A stretch of 5,998 nt of DNA, from the NCBI GenBank assembly GCA_025999775.1, contig BNXT01000094.1, positions 1 through 5,998 of the forward strand. The letters are read 5' to 3'. The DNA comes from Bacteroidia bacterium. Lineage in GTDB: Bacteria; Bacteroidota; Bacteroidia; Bacteroidales; P3. The notes beneath the pieces were generated by a model. That model saw only the letters and a list, made by a program, of their open reading frames with translations, did no database searches and was not told where the DNA came from. Below are positions 1 to 5,979 of this stretch, piece after piece. Position numbers and translations under genes: made by a program. Position 1 is the first letter of the stretch; the number at the start of each line of letters is the position of its first letter.

Positions 1-934
1 ATTTATAAACATAATCACTACTTCCATTACTAAAATTTATATAATAAGCATAAGAATTATCACTAGATTGGTTAGCACTCCAATATTTGCTATTGGAGAA
101 ATTGCCAATCTTCCCTCTTTCATTATATACCGAAGATAATTCGGACAAAGAAGGTAATCGCCAATCGGAGAATCCACCTATTCTTGATTCCTTACATGCG
201 CTAACAGCATTAGTCCAATTCATCTGTGCCAAATCTTTTTTTTGCACCACCAAACCGTCTATTGCAATCCACCCGTCCCCTTCTGTGCCTCCCTTATTTT
301 CATCAGCGCCCGGCACCGTAAGCAAAATCTCTGCAATCCCATCAGAAGAATTTACAACGATGATTGTCTGATTTTCTTCGCTATTGGCACTCAATTTTTT
401 TCTATCAATGTTAATTATTACGCCTTGACTACTCTCCGCAGGAAGGGTATCACTCATTGGTTCCACGCTAACCACCCATTGACAATCCTTTTGCATATTC
501 CACCTTAAATCAACATTACCTTTGTTGCGAATGGTAAGAATGGCTAATTTAGTGTCGGTAGCAGTACCAAAATCAATGTGAGCCCTATCTATGCTCAACG
601 CACCTTGGCTTGCAGTCATAGGAATATCAAGCACGGTATTTGCGGCAGAAACTTCTATAGTTCTGCGGGCTGTAGTATAGTTTTCTTTAAATACCGATAC
701 CATATACCTGCCCAACTCCAATTTGTCCATTTGGTAGAGTCCCGAACTTCCGGTAATGGTAGTTTTGCCGGAAGGATTAAGCAAAATGGTGGCAGTTTTT
801 ATGGGAGCATCATTCAAAGAAACATCCGTAATAAAGCCTTTGATGCTACCGGTTGGGTCGGTATCTTTTTTGCTTTTAATGCAGCCGCTAAGAATCAGGG
901 ATGCTGTTATGATTATGTAAAATAGGTGTTTCAT
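1..934 (-). CDS. Partial modular lipoprotein: regulatory-like beta-sandwich, BACON-like domain, DUF1566-like domain
   Basis: Translation from the ATG at 932-934 stays open for 311 codons to the left edge, so the gene is 3'-truncated by the window. Residues 1-18 are a lipoprotein signal peptide with lipobox LSGC (Cys18). Residues 29-107 form a carboxypeptidase-regulatory-like sandwich (GSIKGFITDV, then SSGLYQMDKLELGRYMVSV). Residues 111-207 look like a BACON or related Ig-like domain (GALSIDRAHIDFGTATDTKL, ILTIRNKGNVDLRW, CQWVVSVEP, VIINIDRKKL). After a Gly-rich linker, residues from about 221 onward match DUF1566-type domains (MNWTNAVSACKE, GGFSDWRLPSLSEL, IGNF, YWSAN). BACON-like domains are often considered carbohydrate- or protein-binding, and DUF1566 domains occur in many surface lipoproteins. 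The product is probably a surface or outer-membrane-anchored adhesin-like or scaffold protein. It starts 27 bases after the transglutaminase-like gene. An eight-A run at 236-243 lies between the linker and the last domain, and the frame is intact. Confidence 0.85.
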   Translation of the reverse strand, partial: MKHLFYIIITASLILSGCIKSKKDTDPTGSIKGFITDVSLNDAPIKTATILLNPSGKTTITGSSGLYQMDKLELGRYMVSVFKENYTTARRTIEVSAANTVLDIPMTASQGALSIDRAHIDFGTATDTKLAILTIRNKGNVDLRWNMQKDCQWVVSVEPMSDTLPAESSQGVIINIDRKKLSANSEENQTIIVVNSSDGIAEILLTVPGADENKGGTEGDGWIAIDGLVVQKKDLAQMNWTNAVSACKESRIGGFSDWRLPSLSELSSVYNERGKIGNFSNSKYWSANQSSDNSYAYYINFSNGSSDYVYK

Positions 935-961
935 AAGTATTTGATTTATAGTTAATTGATA

Positions 962-2446
962 TTATTTAAGTTTTATTACTTCCACCGCCTTTGCCCTTAA
1001 ATCGGGCATGGACATACCGAGATTAGCGCCAATATATGTAGGGTCGCAAATCAAATATCTTTGCCCATCTACTGTAAGGTAGTCGCCGGTTATGTTCGGA
1101 TTGTCAAACTTGACGGCGGTGGCGAGGTGCACCCCGGGGTAGTGTATCAAAACCACTTTCATGCCCAGCAATCGCCGAACCAACTGCGCAAAAAGGATAG
1201 ACCTGTCTTCACAATCGGAGTAGGACGAGGCAACAGTTTCTTCGGCAAAAAACCACCTCTCGTAACCGAACTGGTCATTGTCCGTTTTATACTCAAAGGC
1301 ATATTGTACAAAATGCAAAAGGATGTTTATGGCATCTTCTTGTGATTTGCCTTGAATTTTGGGTTTCAGTTGCGCTTCAATGCTCTTTGTAACCAGATTA
1401 TCCATAGCCGCTTCAGCATATACCGAAAACGTTACGCACGGATAGGTTGCGTAAAAATCAACCATATTTTTGTTGTACCCTATCTCGTAATTGTTTTTCT
1501 TATCGCTCAATGTTTTGGTGCGTTGCGATACTGCCCAGCGCGGCGCCGCTGCAATCCGCAAGTCCACGTTTCGGGTAGCATTGGGATACTCCATTCGGCA
1601 AGTTTGTATTGATGGTAAATCTTTGTGTTGAAAATTGACTACCGAATACTCGGTATTATCATCACCATAAATAAAGTAGGTAGTATTGTAAACGTCGTTT
1701 TGAAAAGCCACCAAGGGTAATAATTCGTTTTGCGCCCTGCCTATTTTGGCGCGATAGCCCAATTGATTGAGCATAAATACCGCAAACACCGTTTTTTCGT
1801 TTGCAGTGCCGTGGGGAAAATACGTCTCAAACATTTTGTTCGCCAGCATATACATTCCCCAATCGTTCAGGTTCAAATCGGCGGCAATGCGCTGGAGGTC
1901 GTTGGTCCAATCGTAATACGGCAATGCCGACAGGGTATTCCAGAACGCTGCCACTTCTTTTTCACCAACGCCATGCAGTGGTGGAATGGATTTTGTGTAT
2001 CGAGGGAATGTCACCGGAGTACCAAACAATTCCGCTTGGATGGTGGCGGGAGGCACATCTGGCTGTGGCTGTGGTTGCGGTTCCGGCGCAGGTTGTGGCT
2101 TGGGCTGTGGTTTCACAGGTTCGGGCTGCCCAATCACAGGCACCTTTTCCGGCTCGGGCTTGGGGGTGTTTGGGTCATACACCGGCGGTTTCTTTATGGG
2201 ATTTTTGATTAACGGGTCGGGCTTAAACAGTTCAAACCGCTTCCATTCCTGCGTTAGGTAGTTGGCGTAAACTGCATTGAGCGAATCCTTATACTTTTTA
2301 AATTTTTCGTCGGTAGATTGCGCAAACTTACGAAAAGCCCGTTGCTGTTGTTCAATATATTGCTGTTGAGAAATTTTGCCCGATTGCGCATAAACAGCAA
2401 ATTGTGCGCAAGCCATCAAAATAAGCAAATAAATTTTTGGTTTCAT
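962..2446 (-). CDS. Exported transglutaminase-like (papain-fold) protein with proline-rich tether
   Basis: This 494-residue protein has a signal peptide ending VYA at residue 20. Residues 21-80 are helical and Gln-rich. Residues 86-133 are a Pro/Glu/Gln/Lys linker with PQP repeats, a likely extended periplasmic tether. Residues about 134-300 form a first domain. Residues 370-472 are a transglutaminase-like core: YSDCEDRS with Cys412, PGVHLATAV with His440 and CDPTYIG with Asp468. All three triad positions are present; their codons are at 1211-1213, 1127-1129 and 1043-1045. This core, preceded by FGYERWFFAEET, matches a transglutaminase-like lineage common in Bacteroidota envelopes. Members may be peptidases, amidases, cross-linking enzymes or catalytically silent binders, and the sequence does not say which. 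Residues 216-260 resemble the start of the core without the Cys, suggesting a degenerate internal copy. It starts 9 bases after the preceding gene and ends 27 bases before the next. Confidence 0.88.
   Translation of the reverse strand: MKPKIYLLILMACAQFAVYAQSGKISQQQYIEQQQRAFRKFAQSTDEKFKKYKDSLNAVYANYLTQEWKRFELFKPDPLIKNPIKKPPVYDPNTPKPEPEKVPVIGQPEPVKPQPKPQPAPEPQPQPQPDVPPATIQAELFGTPVTFPRYTKSIPPLHGVGEKEVAAFWNTLSALPYYDWTNDLQRIAADLNLNDWGMYMLANKMFETYFPHGTANEKTVFAVFMLNQLGYRAKIGRAQNELLPLVAFQNDVYNTTYFIYGDDNTEYSVVNFQHKDLPSIQTCRMEYPNATRNVDLRIAAAPRWAVSQRTKTLSDKKNNYEIGYNKNMVDFYATYPCVTFSVYAEAAMDNLVTKSIEAQLKPKIQGKSQEDAINILLHFVQYAFEYKTDNDQFGYERWFFAEETVASSYSDCEDRSILFAQLVRRLLGMKVVLIHYPGVHLATAVKFDNPNITGDYLTVDGQRYLICDPTYIGANLGMSMPDLRAKAVEVIKLK
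2048..2191 (-). repeat. Proline-rich low-complexity tether (PQP/PEP repeats)
   Basis: These bases encode residues 86-133 of the transglutaminase-like protein, beginning KPPVYDPNTP and ending in a QPQPQPDVPP stretch. The densest part is the tract around 2057-2113, where short CAG/CCG-type units alternate Pro with Gln, Lys or Glu. Such linkers are stiff and extended, and are often used to span periplasm or peptidoglycan. The near-periodic DNA could change length by slippage. On the plus strand the same tract reads as a spurious Gly/Cys-rich peptide. Confidence 0.75.
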
Positions 2447-2455
2447 TTGTTTGTT

Positions 2456-2779
2456 CTATTTTTTTTGTAGTTGAAAAAATACAGGCGTTTCCACGCCTCT
2501 TGCAGCCTTTACGGGTGTGTGGTCATAGCCGTAATCTTTGTGATTTACATAGATTGTATATTCCCCTGCATCCAAGTTTTGAAACACGGCAACGCCATTG
2601 CTGTCAGTTTCCTGATGTTGAATTTCGGGGTAGGTATTTAACATCGCTTTTACAACTGCATCGCCGGTTTCCTTGTCGCTTACTTCAACTCGAATGGTGG
2701 CAAATTTACGCTCGGTTTTGGTACAACTTGTACATACCATTAACAATGCACAACTTAATATAAATACTATCTTATTCAT
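2456..2779 (-). CDS. Small lipoprotein with a carboxypeptidase-regulatory-like beta-sandwich
   Basis: This 107-residue protein starts with a lipoprotein signal peptide; CTSC puts the likely lipidated Cys at residue 19, although Cys rather than Leu at -3 makes the lipobox slightly atypical. The mature part (about 26-105) is one beta-sandwich of the carboxypeptidase-regulatory-like or PEGA type: TIRVEVSDKETGDAV, then TDSNGVAVFQNLDAGEYTIY, then a final strand VFFQLQ. Such domains are generally structural or protein-binding, not catalytic. The start follows the upstream stop by 2 bases, so translational coupling is likely. The coding sequence ends in eight A residues before TAG (plus-strand T run 2459-2466). 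Exactly nine bases then separate the stop from the next start, leaving both genes in the same frame. The product may be a small accessory subunit to the neighbouring proteins; its function is unknown. Confidence 0.82.
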   Translation of the reverse strand: MNKIVFILSCALLMVCTSCTKTERKFATIRVEVSDKETGDAVVKAMLNTYPEIQHQETDSNGVAVFQNLDAGEYTIYVNHKDYGYDHTPVKAARGVETPVFFQLQKK

Positions 2780-2781
2780 TT

Positions 2782-3636
2782 TTAAAATTTTAATGATAAT
2801 GCTAAACCACCCATTGCGCTGCCGTTAAAATGGGGCGCAGCATAAGGGTATATTCTAAAATTATTGTAACTCAGTACTCCGACGTATTTTTTACCCGGAG
2901 CCATCCAACCATCTATTACATTCCACGCATATAGCCCTATTGCTCCGGCAATCACCCAATTTCGGATGTTTTGCATATTATCAGCCTTATCTGCATAAAA
3001 ATCATCATAGAGTGAGACATTATCTTTTGCTTTGTAGGAAGCCCGCAAACTTTCGGCTACGACCACACCACCAACAAGCGATATTTCACCTACTATAAAA
3101 GCCACGCCTTTGCCTGTGCTGCCCTTGTAAATTTGCGCCATACCGGGGACAAATACGCGGGGAGAAAAGGGGTAAATACCATCATTCCACTGTTTTAATG
3201 CTTCTATAAATGTGCGGCTTTCGCAATCCACATTTACATTCCGCACATCAACACGTTCATAGTTCCCTATCGCTAATAAAATATAAACTTTCACCTTACC
3301 GCCCGGCAGATGGATAGAATGCGTTTGGCACACAGAGTGAATTGGATAAGCGTTGGCGGCAATATATGCATCCAAATCGCGCTTGGTGCGTATGCCATCA
3401 AGTTTCTTCTGTGGCATAGCAATATGCCCTTTTTCTTGAGCAGCATTAAAAAATGCATCAACCCACGCTGCGTCTATTGCATCTTTTTCATTAGTGCCTA
3501 TACCCATACCGGCAGCATAAATAAAATTTGCGCCTATGGGTACGGAAGGAGTGGGTTCGTACCATGATGGGCGCGGCTCTTGCGCTTGCGCTGCACATAC
3601 TGTAAATAAACAGATTACTAAAAGTATTGACCTCAT
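2782..3636 (-). CDS. LPP20-like module fused to a DUF5683-like membrane tail
   Basis: This 284-residue protein has a signal peptide ending AQA at residue 18. Residues 19-151 align almost without gaps to residues 24-157 of the upstream barrel protein, at roughly half identity by eye (EPRPSW, PIGANFIYAAGMGIG, AWVDA, KLDG, RDLDAYI, VCQT with Cys103, KVYILL, DCE with Cys138). The tails are unrelated. Here residues 158-173 read RVFVPGMAQIYKGSTG, the signature of DUF5683-like domains (PG-x-x-QIY-x-G). Two hydrophobic segments follow, at about 176-195 and 227-243, the second ending in AWNVIDGWMA. The C-terminus (250-284) may add strands and ends in Phe. DUF5683 has no established biochemical activity known to me. 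The product is probably membrane-associated, with the LPP20 module on the periplasmic side. A 33-base AT-rich gap separates it from the upstream gene. Confidence 0.83.
   Translation of the reverse strand: MRSILLVICLFTVCAAQAQEPRPSWYEPTPSVPIGANFIYAAGMGIGTNEKDAIDAAWVDAFFNAAQEKGHIAMPQKKLDGIRTKRDLDAYIAANAYPIHSVCQTHSIHLPGGKVKVYILLAIGNYERVDVRNVNVDCESRTFIEALKQWNDGIYPFSPRVFVPGMAQIYKGSTGKGVAFIVGEISLVGGVVVAESLRASYKAKDNVSLYDDFYADKADNMQNIRNWVIAGAIGLYAWNVIDGWMAPGKKYVGVLSYNNFRIYPYAAPHFNGSAMGGLALSLKF
3184..3582 (-). repeat. Duplicated LPP20-like coding segment, copy B
   Basis: This segment encodes residues 19-151 of the DUF5683-like-tailed protein and is the partner of 4207-4608. Blocks kept intact between the copies include PIGANFIYA, GMGIG, AWVDA, KLDG, DLDAYI, VCQT and KVYILL. 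Both Cys residues (VCQT and the DCE/ECE Cys) are conserved. The two copies are direct repeats in tandem genes, about 1 kb apart. Confidence 0.85.
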
Positions 3637-3669
3637 GCTAATTGTATTAAAGTTATTAATTTAGAATTA

Positions 3670-4677
3670 CTAAAACGGTAATGCTGCACCAAAGCCAATT
3701 GTCCATGCAAAAAACCATTTTCCTTCACCCGTTAATGAGCACCCGAAACCTATCGGAATTAAAAATGATTTCCCCCAGTCAACCTCAGACCGTATATCAA
3801 ATCCCGACATAAAGGTAAATCCGTTAAATACATTATAAGAGTCGTCCCCATACGCTGTTGTAGATTTAACCAATGTTGCTGTAACTGTTCCATAATTTGC
3901 GGACAAATAAAACGTTTTATAGGGGTAGAATTTTGCTCCAAATGAATAATGCAAGTACGCATCGTATGATCCAGCCAAACCAAGTCCTGCTCGTAAACCC
4001 CATCCTGCATTATCCCCAATTCCCCAACGTGTGGAAAGGTCGCCTCCAATAATTTTACCATGAAATAAACCATTTCCAAAGCTAACCCCCCAATAGTTAC
4101 CACTTTTGTAGTTAAATGTATTTTTTTTGTCTCTTTCTTTCTGTGCTGCCAACTCTTTCGCAATGTTGGCATCCCTTTCACGTTTTTGTCGCTCTACTTC
4201 CGCTTTGTTCCACGTCTCCAATTTTTGCATAAATGCAGCGGTTTCACATTCTATATTCGCATTGTGTGCATCAATCCGTTGTCCATTGCTGCTTACTTGT
4301 AACAAAATATAAACTTTCGCTTTGCCATCCGAACCGTATATGGGTGGCGTTTGGCACACGCGGCGACGAGGCAGAACAGTTGTGGGAATATACGCATCTA
4401 AATCATGCTTAGTATGTACGCCATCAAGTTTCTGCTGACCGATAGCGATGTGTCCATTTTCGTGCAAAGCCGTTTTAATAGCATCAACCCACGCTTTTTC
4501 AATGGCTGCATCTTCATCTGAACCTATCCCCATACCGTAGGCATAAATAAAATTGGCGCCAATGGGGATTGGAGGATAATTACGAACCCACTCTGGGCGC
4601 GGCTCTTGCGCTTGTACCGCTTGCATCACCAACAAACACAGCGCTACAAAATAGATAATCTTCTTCATTTTATTCAT
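3670..4677 (-). CDS. LPP20-like module fused to a predicted outer-membrane beta-barrel
   Basis: This 335-residue protein has a signal peptide ending VQA at residue 23. Residues 24-157 form an LPP20-like module (EPRPEW, PIGANFIYAYGMGIG, AWVDA, KLDG, HDLDAYI, VCQT with Cys108, KVYILLQV, ECE with Cys144). Residues 158-186 are a charged helix rich in Lys, Arg and Glu. Residues 187-335 alternate aromatic/hydrophobic with polar or Gly residues (YWGVSFGNGLFHGK, WGLRAGLGLAGSYDAYLHYS, FYLSANYGTVTATL), and the chain ends in Phe. This matches a small outer-membrane beta-barrel with a C-terminal beta-signal; the length would fit about eight strands. The protein would put the LPP20 module in the periplasm beside the barrel. 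The start overlaps the upstream stop by 4 bases (ATGA). Met4 is an alternative start 9 bases downstream. The barrel assignment comes from residue pattern alone, and no family name is assigned. Confidence 0.82.
   Translation of the reverse strand: MNKMKKIIYFVALCLLVMQAVQAQEPRPEWVRNYPPIPIGANFIYAYGMGIGSDEDAAIEKAWVDAIKTALHENGHIAIGQQKLDGVHTKHDLDAYIPTTVLPRRRVCQTPPIYGSDGKAKVYILLQVSSNGQRIDAHNANIECETAAFMQKLETWNKAEVERQKRERDANIAKELAAQKERDKKNTFNYKSGNYWGVSFGNGLFHGKIIGGDLSTRWGIGDNAGWGLRAGLGLAGSYDAYLHYSFGAKFYPYKTFYLSANYGTVTATLVKSTTAYGDDSYNVFNGFTFMSGFDIRSEVDWGKSFLIPIGFGCSLTGEGKWFFAWTIGFGAALPF
4207..4608 (-). repeat. Duplicated LPP20-like coding segment, copy A
   Basis: This segment encodes residues 24-157 of the barrel-fused protein and is homologous to 3184-3582. 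The encoded peptides align with a single one-residue gap at roughly 54% identity by hand count. At the signal-peptide junction the two copies share an identical 21-base stretch (4594-4614 here, 3568-3588 in copy B). The homology stops abruptly after the Trp-Asn at residues 156-157, which marks the boundary between the shared module and the differing tails. Confidence 0.85.
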
Positions 4678-5099
4678 TCTTCTTCTCGATTAAGATAGCA
4701 ACTAAATTGCTTAAAGTTTGGTTTCACACGTGCAGGTTTTGCCACTTGGCAAAGTACAAATGCCCTATATCCCCACGAGGTAATTAGCGGCTCGGCATAG
4801 TAGCATACCTTGTTGATGGGAATATCAATAGCGCTTGCCAACATCACCAGTGTGCTGTCGGCAGGTGTGCGTTCCAACTCGCTCAGATTAACCTTTGCCC
4901 CTATGGCAAACGAACTCTCACGAATGGCAGCAATAAATGCTTTACGCACTGCCTCCTCATCTGTTTTACCTTGCCCTTCGGCTACGCGGTAGTAGTAGGT
5001 ATCGGCAGGCTTCGGCGGATTGGCAATCCACTGCGGTCGCTGTGCTGCACATTGTATGCAGCACAACAATAGCAGCATGGTTAAATAAACCGGATTCAT
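4674..5099 (-). CDS. Small exported LPP20-like protein
   Basis: This 141-residue protein has a Leu/Cys-rich signal peptide (about residues 1-19, ending CAA before Gln20). The Cys residues in the hydrophobic stretch do not form a good lipobox, so signal peptidase I cleavage is more likely than lipidation. The mature part is a single compact module: RPQWIANPP, then YYYRVAEGQGKTDEEAVRKA leading into a helix, then KVCYYAEP with Cys99 and the strand YRAFVLCQVA. The same landmarks occur in the N-terminal halves of the next two products (RPEW/RPSW, YGMGIG or AGMGIG followed by Ala-rich helix, VCQT, KVYILL). This makes it a stand-alone version of that module. It begins 5 bases after the preceding gene, and its stop codon overlaps the next start in an ATGA, so it is probably translated in step with the barrel protein. 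Function unknown. Confidence 0.82.
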   Translation of the reverse strand: MNPVYLTMLLLLCCIQCAAQRPQWIANPPKPADTYYYRVAEGQGKTDEEAVRKAFIAAIRESSFAIGAKVNLSELERTPADSTLVMLASAIDIPINKVCYYAEPLITSWGYRAFVLCQVAKPARVKPNFKQFSCYLNREEE

Positions 5100-5104
5100 A
5101 TAAC

Positions 5105-5941
5105 TTATTCTTCCGAAAGAGGTTCATTTTTCAGCATATCCTGCATTCCCTTATTTTCCTTCTCGTTCATTTTTGCAATATCCTCATTTAATATATCAAA
5201 CAACGTTTTTTGATGGTACTTCACTTTTAGCACATCCAATTCGGTGGCAATAGACTCTTGCAATTTTTTTGAGGCTATTTGTACTGCCATATAGCACTTG
5301 TAGGTGTTTCTATCGGTTTTGGTCATTTTAAAGCAAGTAAATTCAGTAAATTTCCCAATTGCCTTCTCACCTCCTGTTCTCACAGCACGTTCAAAGTTGC
5401 TTTCTTCTTGTTTGCTTCCAAGTGGTACAACTGTTCTCGCTTTATAATCGTTGCTGATATTTTTTAGGTATCCCAAAAACATGTCGCCCATTCTGTTGCG
5501 CGCATTTACTTGGGCATCCGCATACGCCTCCTGTTCATTGAAAGCATCGTTTCCGTTTGGCTCACCAATGCCTAATGCCGCCAAATTGCCCTCTGCCTGC
5601 GCTTTTAGCACATCCTTTATGCACGGAGTCATTATGGATTGATTTTCCATGATTTCTACCATTTTGCGCGCTTGCTCAAGGTCAAGTTTCGCTTGCTCTT
5701 TAGCAAGAGCAGCATCCACGGCTCTTTTCTCTTTTGCTCTTTCGGCTTCCGCTTTAGCATCTTCGAGCTGGCTCTGTGTTCTAATTAAAGCAGCCTCATC
5801 TTCCATCTGCTTGATTTTGTCAGCAGTTGAGATGTTGCCCGCTTGTTTGCTGCCCACGCAGCTCGTAACCATTACGCTTGCAATCATTATGCCTGCAACC
5901 ATTGCGCCAATTAAGGCGACTTTCATGTAATTTGTTTTCAT
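5105..5941 (-). CDS. Coiled-coil lipoprotein with C-terminal LPP20-like module
   Basis: This 278-residue protein starts with a lipoprotein signal peptide; the lipobox VTSC places the lipidated Cys at residue 28. Residues 40-98 are a highly charged Ala/Glu/Lys/Gln helix (KAEAERAKEKRAVDAALAKE and its continuation) that should form a coiled coil. Residues about 113-235 resemble LPP20-type lipoprotein modules: GIGEPNG, then a helix with regularly spaced Ala and an NARNRMG segment, then Cys203 and a strand reading YKCYMAVQI. The C-terminus (236-278) is again helical and charged. LPP20-family proteins are envelope proteins of diverse or unknown role, so no specific function is claimed. A second Met at residue 6 could be the true start; either start leaves a working signal peptide. 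The leader is A-rich (AATCAATCAAAAT before ATG) without a Shine-Dalgarno sequence, as usual in Bacteroidota. It is first in the predicted unit. Confidence 0.82.
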   Translation of the reverse strand: MKTNYMKVALIGAMVAGIMIASVMVTSCVGSKQAGNISTADKIKQMEDEAALIRTQSQLEDAKAEAERAKEKRAVDAALAKEQAKLDLEQARKMVEIMENQSIMTPCIKDVLKAQAEGNLAALGIGEPNGNDAFNEQEAYADAQVNARNRMGDMFLGYLKNISNDYKARTVVPLGSKQEESNFERAVRTGGEKAIGKFTEFTCFKMTKTDRNTYKCYMAVQIASKKLQESIATELDVLKVKYHQKTLFDILNEDIAKMNEKENKGMQDMLKNEPLSEE

Positions 5942-5963
5942 ATTTTGATTGATTTTTTAGTTT

Positions 5964-5979
5964 ATTTGTTATTACAAAT
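5964..5979. promoter_or_regulatory. Perfect 6-bp inverted repeat in the leader of the first gene
   Basis: ATTTGT and ACAAAT arms flank a 4-base TATT loop, 22 bases upstream of the start codon at 5941. It is the only perfect palindrome I noticed in the 57-base leader. It could be a small operator, or a weak hairpin in the 5' UTR. The arms are AT-rich, so chance is a real possibility. A TTTG that could serve as a Bacteroidota -33 box lies within it on the minus strand, but no matching TAnnTTTG -7 box follows at the usual distance. I therefore do not call a promoter. Confidence 0.25.

Larger units (their letters stand above)
1..5941 (-). other. Predicted seven-gene transcription unit of exported envelope proteins
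   Basis: Seven consecutive minus-strand genes are separated by 5, -4, 33, 2, 9 and 27 bases in transcription order, with no hairpin plus T-tract terminator between any of them. This spacing is what is seen directly; a single polycistronic mRNA is the inference. The ATGA overlap at 4674-4677 and the 2-base gap at 2780-2781 suggest translational coupling. Every product starts with a hydrophobic export signal and none looks cytoplasmic, so the unit is dedicated to the cell envelope. The unit continues beyond the left edge of the window. The 33-base and 27-base gaps are AT-rich and could hide secondary promoters, but I see no convincing Bacteroidota-type -33/-7 pair in either. Confidence 0.75.

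Noticed and set aside
87..925. Three plus-strand ORFs (87-371, 242-508, 578-925)
   Set aside because: They lie antisense to a long open minus-strand frame that encodes a lipobox and three coherent domains. Their own translations show no domain structure.
2057..2113. Short tandem units considered as a CRISPR or minisatellite array
   Set aside because: The units are irregular 6-9 base codon-level repeats encoding PQP in frame, with no spacers or constant repeat length.
1730..2261. Plus-strand ORFs over the proline-rich tract (160, 135 and 91 codons), one giving a Gly/Cys-rich peptide
   Set aside because: They are antisense to the transglutaminase-like gene. Their composition is explained by the complement of Pro/Gln codons, and they have no signal peptide or recognisable domain.
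2437..2763. Plus-strand 108-codon ORF opposite the small lipoprotein
   Set aside because: It is antisense to a gene with a clear lipoprotein signal and beta-sandwich. The plus-strand product has scattered Cys/Arg/His and no recognisable features.
3637..3669. Possible promoter or terminator in the 33-base gap
   Set aside because: Only short AT-rich partial inverted repeats are present. There is no GC-rich stem with a T tract and no TTTG/TAnnTTTG pair.
3759..4181. Minus-strand 140-codon ORF inside the barrel gene
   Set aside because: It is an alternative frame of the same strand within the 335-residue gene. Its translation is incoherent, whereas the longer frame has a signal peptide, shared module and barrel pattern.
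5649..5930. Plus-strand 93-codon Ala/Ser/Leu-rich ORF resembling a membrane protein
   Set aside because: Its hydrophobic composition is the mirror of the Glu/Ala/Lys coiled-coil codons on the minus strand, a common antisense artefact.
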